Shown piece by piece: positions 1 to 9,727 of a stretch of 20,473 nucleotides of DNA (the first letter of the stretch is position 1; each line of letters opens with the position of its first letter). This DNA is from Thermoleophilia bacterium. Lineage in GTDB: Bacteria > Actinomycetota > Thermoleophilia > Gaiellales > SKUG01. The position numbers were made by a program, and so were the translations under genes. The notes below the pieces were generated by a model. The model had not been told where the DNA came from and did not search any database. It saw only the letters and a list, made by a program, of their open reading frames with translations. Where the stretch lies: positions 1 through 20,473 of the forward strand of contig JAOPYU010000284.1 in the NCBI GenBank assembly GCA_025964455.1, in the 5' to 3' direction.

Positions 1-84
1 CGCCTCGAGCTCGGCAACACGCGACGGCTGGAACCGTGGTGCCTTTTTGGTGCCTTCCGCGGCGCTCTCACCAGCGGAATCGCA

Positions 85-157
85 AGCCGGATGCGGGACT
101 CGAACCCGCGGCCCCCTGTTTACAAGACAGGTGCTCTACCAGCTGAGCTAATCCGGC
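85..157 (-). tRNA. tRNA-Thr (anticodon UGU)
   Basis: Read on the minus strand this folds into a complete 73-nt cloverleaf. The 7-bp acceptor stem GCCGGAT/ATCCGGC pairs perfectly. The D arm reads GCTCAGCTGGTAGAGC. The anticodon stem CCTGT/ACAGG encloses the loop CTTGTAA, giving anticodon TGT (threonine, ACA codons). The T arm is GCGGG-TTCGAGT-CCCGC. The discriminator base is T and no 3' CCA is encoded. The 5' end lies 11 nt downstream of the stop of the DHH phosphoesterase gene on the same strand, so the tRNA may be transcribed from within or through that gene. Confidence 0.97.
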
Positions 158-168
158 GCTCGCTGATC

Positions 169-1209
169 CTAGCGACTGGGCTCCGGCTCCGAATCGGTCG
201 CGTCCGCATGGAAGGTGACCGGGGTGCGTTTGCGAACCCCGAGCGCGCGCAGCAGGTGGTCGAATCGCTCGGGCAACAGGGAGCCGCCGGTGGCCTGGGG
301 ATGCCCGTGGGCGAATTCGCCGCCCTCGTCGGGGAGCGCCTCGCGCAGGAGCGCCCGCAAGTCGCACTCGGGGTCCGAACAGCGCATGGAGAAGTTGACC
401 ATGCCAGGGAGGAAGCGGTGGTTGGCGGCAATGACCGGGCGCATCCGCAGCGTGCGGGACCACTGCATCGCGACGAGCCCGTGGACGTGCGCCGGCGACG
501 AGAACTCGAGCACGGCCACGCGGTCACCGAACGTCGGTGGCGTGCGCACGACGCGATCGAACTCGCTGCGGTAGGCGAGGCGCGCCGCCTCGAGCTCGGC
601 GATCCGGGGATCGGCGAGCGCCTCCTTGGCGGTCTCGGCATCGACCAGGATCGCGAGCGCCGTGCGCAGCGGGCCATCCGGCATCCGGCGGGGCGAGTTG
701 ACGAGGGTCGCCAGGCGACGCACGTGGCTCTTGACGATCCCCTCGGCGAACTCCGGCAGGGTCAGGCCGCGGTCGCCCAGGTCGCCGGTGGCGCCGACGG
801 CCGCCAGCCAGGCGGGCACCTCGGGCGCGAGGCGACCCATCAGCACCGACGTCGTGACCTCAGGATCCGCGCCCGCGCCGGAGATCGCGACCTGGTCGTC
901 CCGCAGTGAATCCACCTCCACGACGTGGTGGTCGACGTAGAGGGCTGGGCGGTCGAGCGGCTGGATGCCCCAGTCGAGCACCGCGAGCGGGCCGTCCGGC
1001 AGGTGCAGGCGACCGGTCCACGGCGTGGCGCCGCGCGGGAGCAGGATCGCGTCCTCGGCGGTCCTGCCAGTCGCCCGCAGTGCGATCGCGCCGCTCGAGA
1101 GCCCGTCGGCGTCGTCGTGGCAGACGATCGTGCCCTCCTGCAGCATCGCGCGCGCCCGCGCCACCAGGGCGGGATCTGCGAGGTCAGGTCCGAGCCAGGC
1201 GCCGTCCAT
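169..1209 (-). CDS. DHH/DHHA1-family phosphoesterase (archaeal RecJ/GAN-like or NrnA-like)
   Basis: 346 aa from the ATG at 1209. The metal-binding motifs of the DHH superfamily are all visible: HDDADG (residues 31-36), D79 in LDWG, the DHH triad D93-H94-H95, and D143 in ATGDLGD. A C-terminal DHHA1 region ends with the substrate-binding GHPQATGG signature near residue 310. The spacing and the GDLGD motif resemble archaeal RecJ-like proteins more than the short NrnA oligoribonuclease, but this is family-level inference. Known members are Mn-dependent exonucleases or nanoRNA/cyclic dinucleotide phosphodiesterases. The protein has no signal peptide or membrane segment and should be cytoplasmic. 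An in-frame TTG at 1326 would add 39 unconserved-looking residues, so the ATG is preferred, although no clear Shine-Dalgarno precedes it. It lies directly upstream of the tRNA-Thr gene. Confidence 0.85.
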   Translation of the reverse strand: MDGAWLGPDLADPALVARARAMLQEGTIVCHDDADGLSSGAIALRATGRTAEDAILLPRGATPWTGRLHLPDGPLAVLDWGIQPLDRPALYVDHHVVEVDSLRDDQVAISGAGADPEVTTSVLMGRLAPEVPAWLAAVGATGDLGDRGLTLPEFAEGIVKSHVRRLATLVNSPRRMPDGPLRTALAILVDAETAKEALADPRIAELEAARLAYRSEFDRVVRTPPTFGDRVAVLEFSSPAHVHGLVAMQWSRTLRMRPVIAANHRFLPGMVNFSMRCSDPECDLRALLREALPDEGGEFAHGHPQATGGSLLPERFDHLLRALGVRKRTPVTFHADATDSEPEPSR

Positions 1210-1345
1210 GTGTGGTGGCTGCCCGCGCTCGCCGGCAGTACACGGAAGTGCCGCATCCTGCCGGAGCTTGGCGGACTGTCCGTGCAGGGACGTGATTCCG
1301 TCGTCGCTCTGGGCACCTAGGAACAAATTCCCGACTGAATCGAAT

Positions 1346-1349
1346 GGAG
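1346..1349 (+). promoter_or_regulatory. Shine-Dalgarno GGAG deciding the BrkB/YihY start
   Basis: GGAG sits 9 nt before the ATG at 1359. The alternative in-frame ATG at 1344 overlaps this motif and has no good site upstream. This favours the shorter start. Confidence 0.55.
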
Positions 1350-1358
1350 TCGAGCCAC

Positions 1359-2273
1359 ATGACCCAATCGCTCGGGCGCGTCGAGCGCGCTGCCAATTCC
1401 CAGAAGGTGCCGATGACCAGCGGCCGCCTCGGCTGGTTCGACATGATCCGCCGGACGGGCCGCGAGGTCGGCGACGACCACGTCGCCGCGTTCGCCGGCA
1501 ACCTGACCTACCACGCCCTGCTGGCCATCTTCCCGTTCGCGATCTTCGTGCTGTCGGTGCTGTTCCTCGCCGGGCAGGAGACGCTCCTGACCGATGCGAT
1601 CGCGAGCCTGCGCTCGAACGGCGCGCTGTCGCCGGGCGCGGCGAACGTCATCACGACGCAGGTCGAGGACCTGTCGTCCTCGCGATCGGGCGCGCTCGGG
1701 TTCGGCCTGGTCATCTCGATCCTGGCGGCGCTGTGGGCGACCTCTGGCGCCTTCCGCTCGATCATGGAGGCCACCAACGTCATGTACGAGGTGGAGGAGA
1801 CCCGCGGCCTGGTGAAGCGATATCTCACATCGATCGTGCTGTCGGTCGTCGTGGCGACGATCTTCGTGGTCGCCCTCGGCCTGGTCGTCGCCGGACCGGC
1901 GATCGCTGGCCAGCTGGGCGACGTGGGCAAGTGGGCGTGGCTCGTGCTGCAGTGGCCCGTCCTGCTCGCGCTCGTGCTGTTCGGGCTCGCGCTGGTCTAC
2001 TACTTCGCACCGAGCGTCGAGCAGGAGTTCCGCTGGGTCTCGCCCGGCGCGATCCTGGCGACCGTGGTGTGGCTGCTGTTCTCGCTCGCCTTCTCGTTCT
2101 ACGTCAACAACTTCGGCTCGTACAACAAGACCTACGGCACTCTGGCGGGCGTGATCATCCTGATGCTCTACACCTACTACACGTCGTTCATCTTCCTGTT
2201 CGGCGCGGAGGCCAACCAGGTCATCGAGGAAGCCGCGCCCGAGGGCAAGAACGAGGGCGAGAAGGTCGCCTAG
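1359..2273 (+). CDS. YihY/BrkB (UPF0761) family inner-membrane protein
   Basis: 304 aa from the ATG at 1359. The protein matches the YihY/virulence factor BrkB family: an N-terminal cytoplasmic helix, then 'FAGNLTYHALLAIFPF' leading into the first membrane segment, a second segment around 'LWATSGAFRSIMEATNVMY', and four further hydrophobic helices. It ends with the characteristic 'YGTLAGVIILMLYTYY' and 'GAEANQVIEE' stretch. Six membrane helices and the length agree with the family. Despite the historic names (BrkB, 'ribonuclease BN'), the biochemical role of the family is unsettled and no nuclease activity is implied. The C-terminus is short and Glu/Lys-rich. The stop codon shares the CTAG at 2270-2273 with the convergent PAP2 gene, so the two genes have no intergenic terminator. 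Confidence 0.9.
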   Translation: MTQSLGRVERAANSQKVPMTSGRLGWFDMIRRTGREVGDDHVAAFAGNLTYHALLAIFPFAIFVLSVLFLAGQETLLTDAIASLRSNGALSPGAANVITTQVEDLSSSRSGALGFGLVISILAALWATSGAFRSIMEATNVMYEVEETRGLVKRYLTSIVLSVVVATIFVVALGLVVAGPAIAGQLGDVGKWAWLVLQWPVLLALVLFGLALVYYFAPSVEQEFRWVSPGAILATVVWLLFSLAFSFYVNNFGSYNKTYGTLAGVIILMLYTYYTSFIFLFGAEANQVIEEAAPEGKNEGEKVA

Positions 2274-3046
2274 TCGACGACCGGAAGCCTGCCAGCTCCG
2301 GCGAGCGTGACCGAGGCGATGGTGGCACCGATCCGAGCGCCGAGCTCCACGTCATGGGGGAAGTGCATGTCCTCGAGCAGGCGCGAATGGGCGACGCCGC
2401 GCGCGACGTCGAGCAGCTCGTTCGCGTGGCTCGGCCAGAGGCGCCCGAGGACGAGGGCCGTGGCGAATGCTCGCGACGTGTGGCCGGAGGGATGTGACAT
2501 CAGGTCCTGGCCGGCCCAGCCACCGGAGGGCGGCGTTGCGCCCTTCGCGTAGGTGTAGGGGCGGCGCTCCGGGAGCGCGTACTTGGCCGCGAAGGTGGCG
2601 TCGTCGTTGATGCGCAGCGTGCGCTGCACCAGGTCGGCGGCGAAGGCCGCGTCGCGAGCACCTGCGGTGGGGCCGTGGGCGGCGATCGCCGCGGCACCGT
2701 AGGCCGTGAGGACCTGCGTCCACCAGCTGGCGGGGTCGAGCTTGCCGCTCGGCTGTCCGGTGCTCGAGAGCCACTCGGCTGCACGCTTGGCGTCGGGGCT
2801 GGCGTGGGCCTGCATGCGGTGCATGCGCGACAGCTCGCCGTGAATGTCGGTCGGCGGATGCGGCACGGTCGCCTGGGCGAAGGCCGCGAGCTCGGCCGGG
2901 GTCCAGGCGCCGTCGTGGGCTGCCTCCCATGCGGCGCCTTCGCGCTGACCCGTCTCGAGCGCCGCGTCGAGCCCGGAGCGCAGGTCCGCAGGCGTGCGGA
3001 GTTCGGGATGACGGGGCAGCGAGGCGGCGACGCGGGCGATCTGCAT
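2270..3046 (-). CDS. PAP2-superfamily phosphatase, apparently soluble
   Basis: 258 aa from an ATG at 3046. All three parts of the PAP2/acid phosphatase signature are intact: K155-x6-R162-P163 (KYALPERRP), P186-S187-G188-H189 and S221-R222-x5-H228-x3-D232. H189 and H228 correspond to the catalytic acid and nucleophile of the family. Known members hydrolyse phosphomonoesters or lipid phosphates, or carry vanadate as haloperoxidases. I see neither a signal peptide nor convincing membrane helices, which is unusual because bacterial class A acid phosphatases are secreted and lipid phosphatases are membrane-embedded. The first 130 residues are Ala-rich and unrecognised. Substrate cannot be deduced. 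The gene is convergent with the BrkB/YihY gene (4-bp overlap) and lies 52 bp downstream of a small membrane-protein gene on the same strand. Confidence 0.85.
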   Translation of the reverse strand: MQIARVAASLPRHPELRTPADLRSGLDAALETGQREGAAWEAAHDGAWTPAELAAFAQATVPHPPTDIHGELSRMHRMQAHASPDAKRAAEWLSSTGQPSGKLDPASWWTQVLTAYGAAAIAAHGPTAGARDAAFAADLVQRTLRINDDATFAAKYALPERRPYTYAKGATPPSGGWAGQDLMSHPSGHTSRAFATALVLGRLWPSHANELLDVARGVAHSRLLEDMHFPHDVELGARIGATIASVTLAGAGRLPVVD

Positions 3047-3065
3047 CGGTGCAGCCTAGGGCGCC

Positions 3066-3100
3066 GGGGGCACCTCGCGTCGCACTTGGGACGTGCCCCT
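3066..3100 (-). terminator. Hairpin after the membrane-protein gene (possible terminator)
   Basis: A perfect 7-bp stem (3067-3073 GGGGCAC with 3093-3099 GTGCCCC), extended by a G-T pair, encloses a 19-nt loop. It overlaps the stop codon of the 3099-3677 gene and precedes the PAP2 start. There is no U-tract, so intrinsic termination is uncertain. Confidence 0.3.
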
Positions 3101-3677
3101 AGAGCTGGTAGTCGGTGGGAGCCTGCTGCGTCTGGGTCCGTGCCGGGCGCTCGCCACGCGCCGGGACCATGCCGGCCGCGAGCAGGCATGCGCCGATCGC
3201 TGCGACGGCAGAACGCTCGAGGACGGTGAAGGCATTGCCGACCTCATCGGTCCACGGCCCGTCAAACACCGATCCGGCGTCGGTGCCCGTCAGCGCCCGG
3301 ACGAGCAGGTTCACGGCGAACAGGGCCACGGCGACGGCGACGTGGAGTCCGGCGACCGCCATCGAGTTGGCGAGCCGATCGTGTGCGACGCGGGTGAGCA
3401 TGACGGACATCGCCACGGCGAAGCCGAGGAAGGTCGCGAACGCGGAGACGATGGTGAGGACGCCGAGCTCGGTGTTGGTCTCGCCCGTCAACGGCGTGTC
3501 GGAGACGAGCGCGACAAAGCCCGTGCCGAGGGCCGCGAGCACCGCCGTGGCCAGCAAGCACACGAGCCAGGAACGAGCCACGAAGCCCATCTCGATGCCG
3601 TGGACGGGGTTGCGGTCACCACCCCACTCGGGATGTGGTTCGACGCCTGGGGTGCTGGTTGCTCGGAGGGATTCCAT
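3099..3677 (-). CDS. Small integral membrane protein of unknown function
   Basis: 192 aa if translated from the ATG at 3677. The start is uncertain: ATGs at 3734 and 3590 are in frame. The 3590 start would put the first membrane helix almost at the N-terminus (MGFVARSWLVCLLATAVLA), which is also plausible. Four hydrophobic helices are visible: one after FVARSW, a second in a VLTIVSAFATFLGFAVAMSVM stretch, a third around AVAGLHVAVAVALFAVNLLV, and a fourth near AVAAIGACLLAAG. The loop between the first two is Thr-rich, and the loop after the third is acidic (DGPWTDE). The cytoplasmic-looking tail is Arg/Gln-rich. I do not recognise a family. It is divergent from the lipoprotein gene starting at 3791 and may share its promoter region. 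Confidence 0.65.
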   Translation of the reverse strand: MESLRATSTPGVEPHPEWGGDRNPVHGIEMGFVARSWLVCLLATAVLAALGTGFVALVSDTPLTGETNTELGVLTIVSAFATFLGFAVAMSVMLTRVAHDRLANSMAVAGLHVAVAVALFAVNLLVRALTGTDAGSVFDGPWTDEVGNAFTVLERSAVAAIGACLLAAGMVPARGERPARTQTQQAPTDYQL

Positions 3678-3782
3678 GCCAGTTCGGTTCCACCCCCGCG
3701 ATCGGTGAAACGCCGGGTCGGCGGGGCGGGACAAACGGGAGGACGAATATCGCGCGCCGCAGGACGGCGGTCGCGCTCCGAA

Positions 3783-3787
3783 AGGGA
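3783..3787 (+). promoter_or_regulatory. Shine-Dalgarno-like AGGGA before the GTG start at 3791
   Basis: AGGGA lies 3 nt before GTG 3791 (AAAGGGACCTGTG), slightly close. It is 21 nt from the ATG at 3809, which is too far to serve that codon. It therefore favours the GTG start. Confidence 0.4.
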
Positions 3788-3790
3788 CCT

Positions 3791-4252
3791 GTGCAGATCT
3801 CCCCAGCCATGAAGCTGGCCGGCGCCGCGGTGCTCGGCGTCGGAATCGCAGCGACGCTCTCGGCCTGTGCGGGCCGAGGGTCGACGCCGTCGCAGGGCGG
3901 CGGCCCGATGGGGGAGCTCACCGACGAGCTGATGACCCAGCTGCATCCGGAGGCCTTCCGCGGCGCACGGCAGCTGCGGCTCGACTCTGAATCCATCCGC
4001 ACGGTCCGCGACGGTGATCGCCTCCGCGGCTCCTTCGATGGGACCCGGCTCCTGCAGGCCGCCGATGCCCACGCCTACGGCGAGCCGACGATCGCGGACC
4101 CTGCTGCAGACCGCCTCGGCGACGGGATCGCGACCTTCAACGAGATCCGCCACGTGGTCCGCCACTTCGACGGCGATGGGTCGCTCGCGTTCTCGGGCAC
4201 GGAGAACCACGCCTTCCAGGACGCGGTCGGCATCCGCTGGATCTCCGCCTGA
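3791..4252 (+). CDS. Lipoprotein with EF-hand-like pair (hypothetical)
   Basis: 153 aa from GTG 3791 (alternative ATG 3809, six residues shorter). The N-terminus is a type II signal peptide: a short region with one Lys, a hydrophobic core, then the lipobox LSAC with Cys26 as the lipid-modified residue. A Gly/Ser/Pro linker follows. Residues 107-118 read DRLGDGIATFNE, which fits the 12-residue EF-hand loop with D at 1, D at 5, G at 6 and E at 12. Residues 125-136 (HFDGDGSLAFSG) look like a second, degenerate loop with D at 3 and 5 and G at 6, one helix-length later, as in paired EF-hands. The loops are recognised by eye only. A Ca-binding or structural role at the outer face of the membrane is inference. 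The gene is divergent from a small membrane-protein gene and 158 bp upstream of a histidine kinase gene on the same strand. Confidence 0.7.
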   Translation: MQISPAMKLAGAAVLGVGIAATLSACAGRGSTPSQGGGPMGELTDELMTQLHPEAFRGARQLRLDSESIRTVRDGDRLRGSFDGTRLLQAADAHAYGEPTIADPAADRLGDGIATFNEIRHVVRHFDGDGSLAFSGTENHAFQDAVGIRWISA

Positions 4253-4398
4253 CGATTCGACACTGCGGCCATCGCGCCCGACCCGAGCGGCGATAGGGCG
4301 GAGGATTCAGGCGGAGCATTCCGTTTTCCACAACATTTCTCCGGGCATGTTCGAGGCGCGTGCGACGCACGCAGGACGGCTCCCGGTGGGCGACGTCC

Positions 4399-4405
4399 AG
4401 GTGGA
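4399..4405 (+). promoter_or_regulatory. Shine-Dalgarno AGGTGGA for the histidine kinase
   Basis: AGGTGGA ends 5 nt before the ATG at 4411. The start 51 nt upstream (4360) lacks such a site and would add residues unlike a membrane-protein N-terminus. Confidence 0.6.
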
Positions 4406-4410
4406 CCGCC

Positions 4411-6210
4411 ATGGCTGACACGACCGCACAGATCCCTGCCATCGTCGAGGAGCTCGCCTCCGCCTTCGACGGCATCGTCTTCACGCTGCTGGCGGGGCTC
4501 GGCGCGCGCGCCTGGCTCCGCAGCCGGTCGGCCGTCGACGCATGGTTCACGGGCATCTTCCTGACCCTGGCGATCGTCGTGGGCATCGGTTTCGTGATCG
4601 GGGAGGAGACCGAGCCCTCGGTCCTGGGACGGGTGTCCGTCGCGCTGCTCGCCCTGATGCCGCTGTGCCTGTACCGGTTCACACGCGCGTTCGCCCGCGG
4701 TTCACGGGTCGTCGACATCGTCTCCATCGCGCTGACCGTGACGGTCGTGGCGATGTCGCTGTCGATCGCGGTGCCAGCCGACCGCGAGGAATGGAGCGGG
4801 TTGGTCTCCGCTTTCGTGGCGCTGTTCCTGGTTCACTGGACGGTCCTGTCCATCGCCTCTGCGTGGTTCTTCATCCGCGAGGCGCAGCGCTCGCCGGGCG
4901 TCGCCGCGCGGCGGATGCGGCTATTCGCTGGCGCCACGCTGGTCCTCGCTTCGGCACTGCTGCTGTCGGGGATCGGCGCGCGCGACGAGCAGACCGTCGC
5001 CCAGGCGGCGCTGGCGTTCAGCGTGCAGCTGGCTGGCGCTGCCTCCGCGCTGCTGTTCCTCCTGGCACTCGCCCCGCCCCGTGCGCTGCGCGCGACGTGG
5101 CGCCTGCGCGAGCTGGACCAGGTCGAAGGCGGACTGCTGCAGCTGCTCGACCTGGAGCATGTCGCGACCGTCCGTGCGCGTGCGCTCGAGCTGGTGGTGC
5201 GCCTGACGGGCGCGGCTGGTGCGGTCTTCCTGGACCGCGCGGGCGAGCCGGTCGCCTCCTGCGGCATCGCGGATGCCGACGCAGCGACGTTCGTGTCCCG
5301 AGCGGCGATGCCGCTCGTCCCCCACGAGACGCCGGGTAGCGTGACGCAGGTGGGTCGCCTGGTCGTCGCGACCGGTGCGGCTGCGCCGTTCTTCGGGCGC
5401 GAAGAGCGTCAGCTCCTGGCGACCATCTCCGAGTTCGCGACGATGGCCGAGCAGCGCGCGTCGGTGCTGGAGCGGGAGCGAAGCGCCAGCCAGCGGCTGC
5501 GCGAGGTCGACCAGCTCAAGACCGAGTTCGTCGCCATGGTCGCGCACGACCTGCGATCGCCGATGAGCGTGATCACCGGATTCGCGGACACGATCCACGA
5601 CCGTTGGGACGACCTGGCCGACGACAAGAAGCTGGAGTACCTGCGGCTCATCTCGCGGAATGCGCGCAGCCTGTCCGAGTTCGTGGAGGACGTGCTCCGC
5701 GTCGCACGCATGGAGGCCGGCGAGTTCACGTACGAGATGCGCCCCTTCGATCCGCGCGAGGTCGTGCAGCGGATCGTGTCGGAGATGCGGGTCGCGCACC
5801 CCGAGCTCACGCTCACGGTCGACGCGCCGTCGCAGCTGCCTGTCGCGCTCGGCGACTCGGAGCGCAACTGGCAGATCCTCAACAACCTCGTCAGCAACGC
5901 GCTGAAATTCTCCGAGGGCGAGACGAGCATCGAGGTCGAGCTGCGCGAGCTGCCCGACGAGCGTGCCGTCGCGATAGCGGTGCGTGACCACGGCGTGGGC
6001 ATCTCGACCGAGGACCAGGAGCGGCTGTTCCGCCGCTTCTCGCGCGTCGGTCCGACCCGGCGCACGGTCGCGGGAAGCGGGCTGGGCCTGTACATCGTCA
6101 AGTCGATGGTCGAGGCGCAGGGCGGCCGGATCTGGGTCGAGAGCGCGCCGGGCGAAGGCGCCACCTTCACCTACACCATGCCGATCGCCACGCTGACCCC
6201 GGTGTCCTGA
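4411..6210 (+). CDS. Seven-TM, GAF-domain sensor histidine kinase
   Basis: 599 aa from ATG 4411. About 215 N-terminal residues form seven hydrophobic helices, followed by a short coil and a GAF-like domain (about 230-345). A coiled stretch ending RLREVDQLKTEFVAMVAHDLRSP leads into a HisKA domain. The phosphoacceptor is H379 in the H-box AHDLRSPMS. The HATPase domain shows an N-box (QILNNLVSNALKFS, with N496), G1 box (DHGVGIS, D526-G530), F-box (RLFRRFSR) and G2 box (GSGLGLYI). All catalytic motifs are intact, so the kinase should be active. Such proteins autophosphorylate and pass phosphate to a response regulator, but none is encoded nearby, making it an orphan in this window. The seven-helix module with the intracellular GAF suggests membrane or small-ligand sensing; the signal is unknown. 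Confidence 0.93.
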   Translation: MADTTAQIPAIVEELASAFDGIVFTLLAGLGARAWLRSRSAVDAWFTGIFLTLAIVVGIGFVIGEETEPSVLGRVSVALLALMPLCLYRFTRAFARGSRVVDIVSIALTVTVVAMSLSIAVPADREEWSGLVSAFVALFLVHWTVLSIASAWFFIREAQRSPGVAARRMRLFAGATLVLASALLLSGIGARDEQTVAQAALAFSVQLAGAASALLFLLALAPPRALRATWRLRELDQVEGGLLQLLDLEHVATVRARALELVVRLTGAAGAVFLDRAGEPVASCGIADADAATFVSRAAMPLVPHETPGSVTQVGRLVVATGAAAPFFGREERQLLATISEFATMAEQRASVLERERSASQRLREVDQLKTEFVAMVAHDLRSPMSVITGFADTIHDRWDDLADDKKLEYLRLISRNARSLSEFVEDVLRVARMEAGEFTYEMRPFDPREVVQRIVSEMRVAHPELTLTVDAPSQLPVALGDSERNWQILNNLVSNALKFSEGETSIEVELRELPDERAVAIAVRDHGVGISTEDQERLFRRFSRVGPTRRTVAGSGLGLYIVKSMVEAQGGRIWVESAPGEGATFTYTMPIATLTPVS

Positions 6211-6356
6211 AGCGCGGCACATGGGTGTCGCATGGCGACAGTGGTGTGCCGCACGCTCGCGGGCCGCTCCGAGCCACGGCCATTCCGTGGCCCGTTGGCA
6301 ACGAAACGCCTGCACGCGTTCGACATACCGGTGGTGAGGTCGGTGGACGAGGAATC

Positions 6357-6363
6357 GGTGGAG
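6357..6363 (+). promoter_or_regulatory. Strong Shine-Dalgarno GGTGGAG deciding a GTG start
   Basis: GGTGGAG ends 5 nt before GTG 6369. The frame is open further upstream to an ATG at 6225, but that start lacks a comparable site. Confidence 0.6.
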
Positions 6364-6368
6364 TCGCC

Positions 6369-7100
6369 GTGCAGGTGACGAACACGCAGGAGGGCATGCC
6401 GCGGTCGAGCGTGGTCGCATGGGCGACCGCGGTCGTCGAGCGCAGCCGTGCCCGCGTGGCCGCCGGCCAGTCCCCGCTCCCCGCCGCCGTGACGCCGCAG
6501 GGCCCGGCTCCCACGCCCTCGGTCGGTGTGGGTCGCGACCGGGCACTGCTCGACGGCGTCACCCTCGATCGACCGACCGAGATGGTGCCGACCGCACTCA
6601 CCAACCTGCTCGAGCGCCTCACCGGGATCCGTGACGAGCGCGGCGGCAAGGCGCTCACCCAGCTCGGCCTCGCCGGCGTGCAGGTCGTGCAGGCCGGCCT
6701 TCGAGCAGCTGCACGGGGCAACGGCGTCGTGGCCGCGAGCTCCTCCGTGCTCGGCAAGGTGCTGCCGGCGCTCGGCATCGCCTCCGGTGCCATGCAGGTC
6801 TGGCACGGCTGGAACGAGCTCGAGCACCACGACAACCCGCTCGCCATCCTCGGCTCGCGCACGGGCCGCACCGGCCTGCTCAACGTCCTCGCCGGCGCGC
6901 TGCTGTTCGTCCCCGGCGTCGGCACGGCGCTCGCCGGCGCAGCGACCCGCGTCGCGGCCGCCGCCAACGAGCTCGACGCCTTCGCCTTCCTCGATGCCCC
7001 CACGCGCCGGGTCGAGGACCAGGGCTACGACGTCGCGCGTCGCGTCCATCCCCTCGACGAGACGCCGACGCTCCCGTTCGACCGCACCCGCCGCGCCTGA
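6369..7100 (+). CDS. Hypothetical protein with hydrophobic C-terminal half
   Basis: 243 aa from GTG 6369. The N-terminal third is polar and Pro/Thr-rich with no signal peptide. From about residue 100 an amphipathic stretch (LTQLGLAGVQVVQAGLRAAARG) is followed by two Gly/Ala-rich hydrophobic segments, one around VLPALGIASGAMQVWHGW and one around LLNVLAGALLFVPGVGTALAG. These could be a helical hairpin inserting into a membrane, with a His/Glu-rich loop (NELEHHDNP) between them. The C-terminal 45 residues are charged. I do not recognise a family. The gene starts 158 bp after the histidine kinase on the same strand and stops 3 bp before the large 7104-7167 hairpin. In character it resembles the 17189-17608 protein, but I cannot show homology. 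Confidence 0.7.
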   Translation: MQVTNTQEGMPRSSVVAWATAVVERSRARVAAGQSPLPAAVTPQGPAPTPSVGVGRDRALLDGVTLDRPTEMVPTALTNLLERLTGIRDERGGKALTQLGLAGVQVVQAGLRAAARGNGVVAASSSVLGKVLPALGIASGAMQVWHGWNELEHHDNPLAILGSRTGRTGLLNVLAGALLFVPGVGTALAGAATRVAAAANELDAFAFLDAPTRRVEDQGYDVARRVHPLDETPTLPFDRTRRA

Positions 7101-7103
7101 CAT

Positions 7104-7167
7104 CCCCCATGAATTTGGTTACGTTAACCGCGGATGACGGGGGTTAACGTAACCAAATTCGTGGGGG
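7104..7167. repeat. 26-bp near-perfect inverted repeat (hairpin) between convergent genes
   Basis: Arms 7104-7129 and 7142-7167 are inverted copies with one difference in 26 positions (T7110 opposite G7161), separated by a 12-nt loop. The core of the left arm is GAATTTGGTTACGTTAACC, markedly AT-richer than its surroundings, flanked by runs of C and G. In plus-strand RNA the single difference becomes a U-G pair, so the 26-bp stem is continuous; in minus-strand RNA it is an A-C mismatch. It lies exactly between the stops of two convergent genes (7100 and 7202). It probably acts as a bidirectional terminator or transcript-end stabiliser, but there is no U-tract, so a protein-binding or repetitive-element role is also possible. 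Confidence 0.85.
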
Positions 7168-7201
7168 GCGCCGCACAGCGGAGGAGGCGGGGTTCGGCCT
7201 G

Positions 7202-9726
<2,525 letters not shown>

Positions 9727-9727
<1 letters not shown>

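Noticed and set aside
1..84. Possible start of a gene on the minus strand running off the left edge
   Set aside because: Open frames exist, but none has a start codon with a Shine-Dalgarno or a recognisable product. The direct GGTGCC repeats near 40-54 look incidental.
4253..4410. Possible terminator or promoter before the histidine kinase
   Set aside because: Only a 5-bp ATCGC/GCGAT stem and no consensus -35/-10 pair could be seen.
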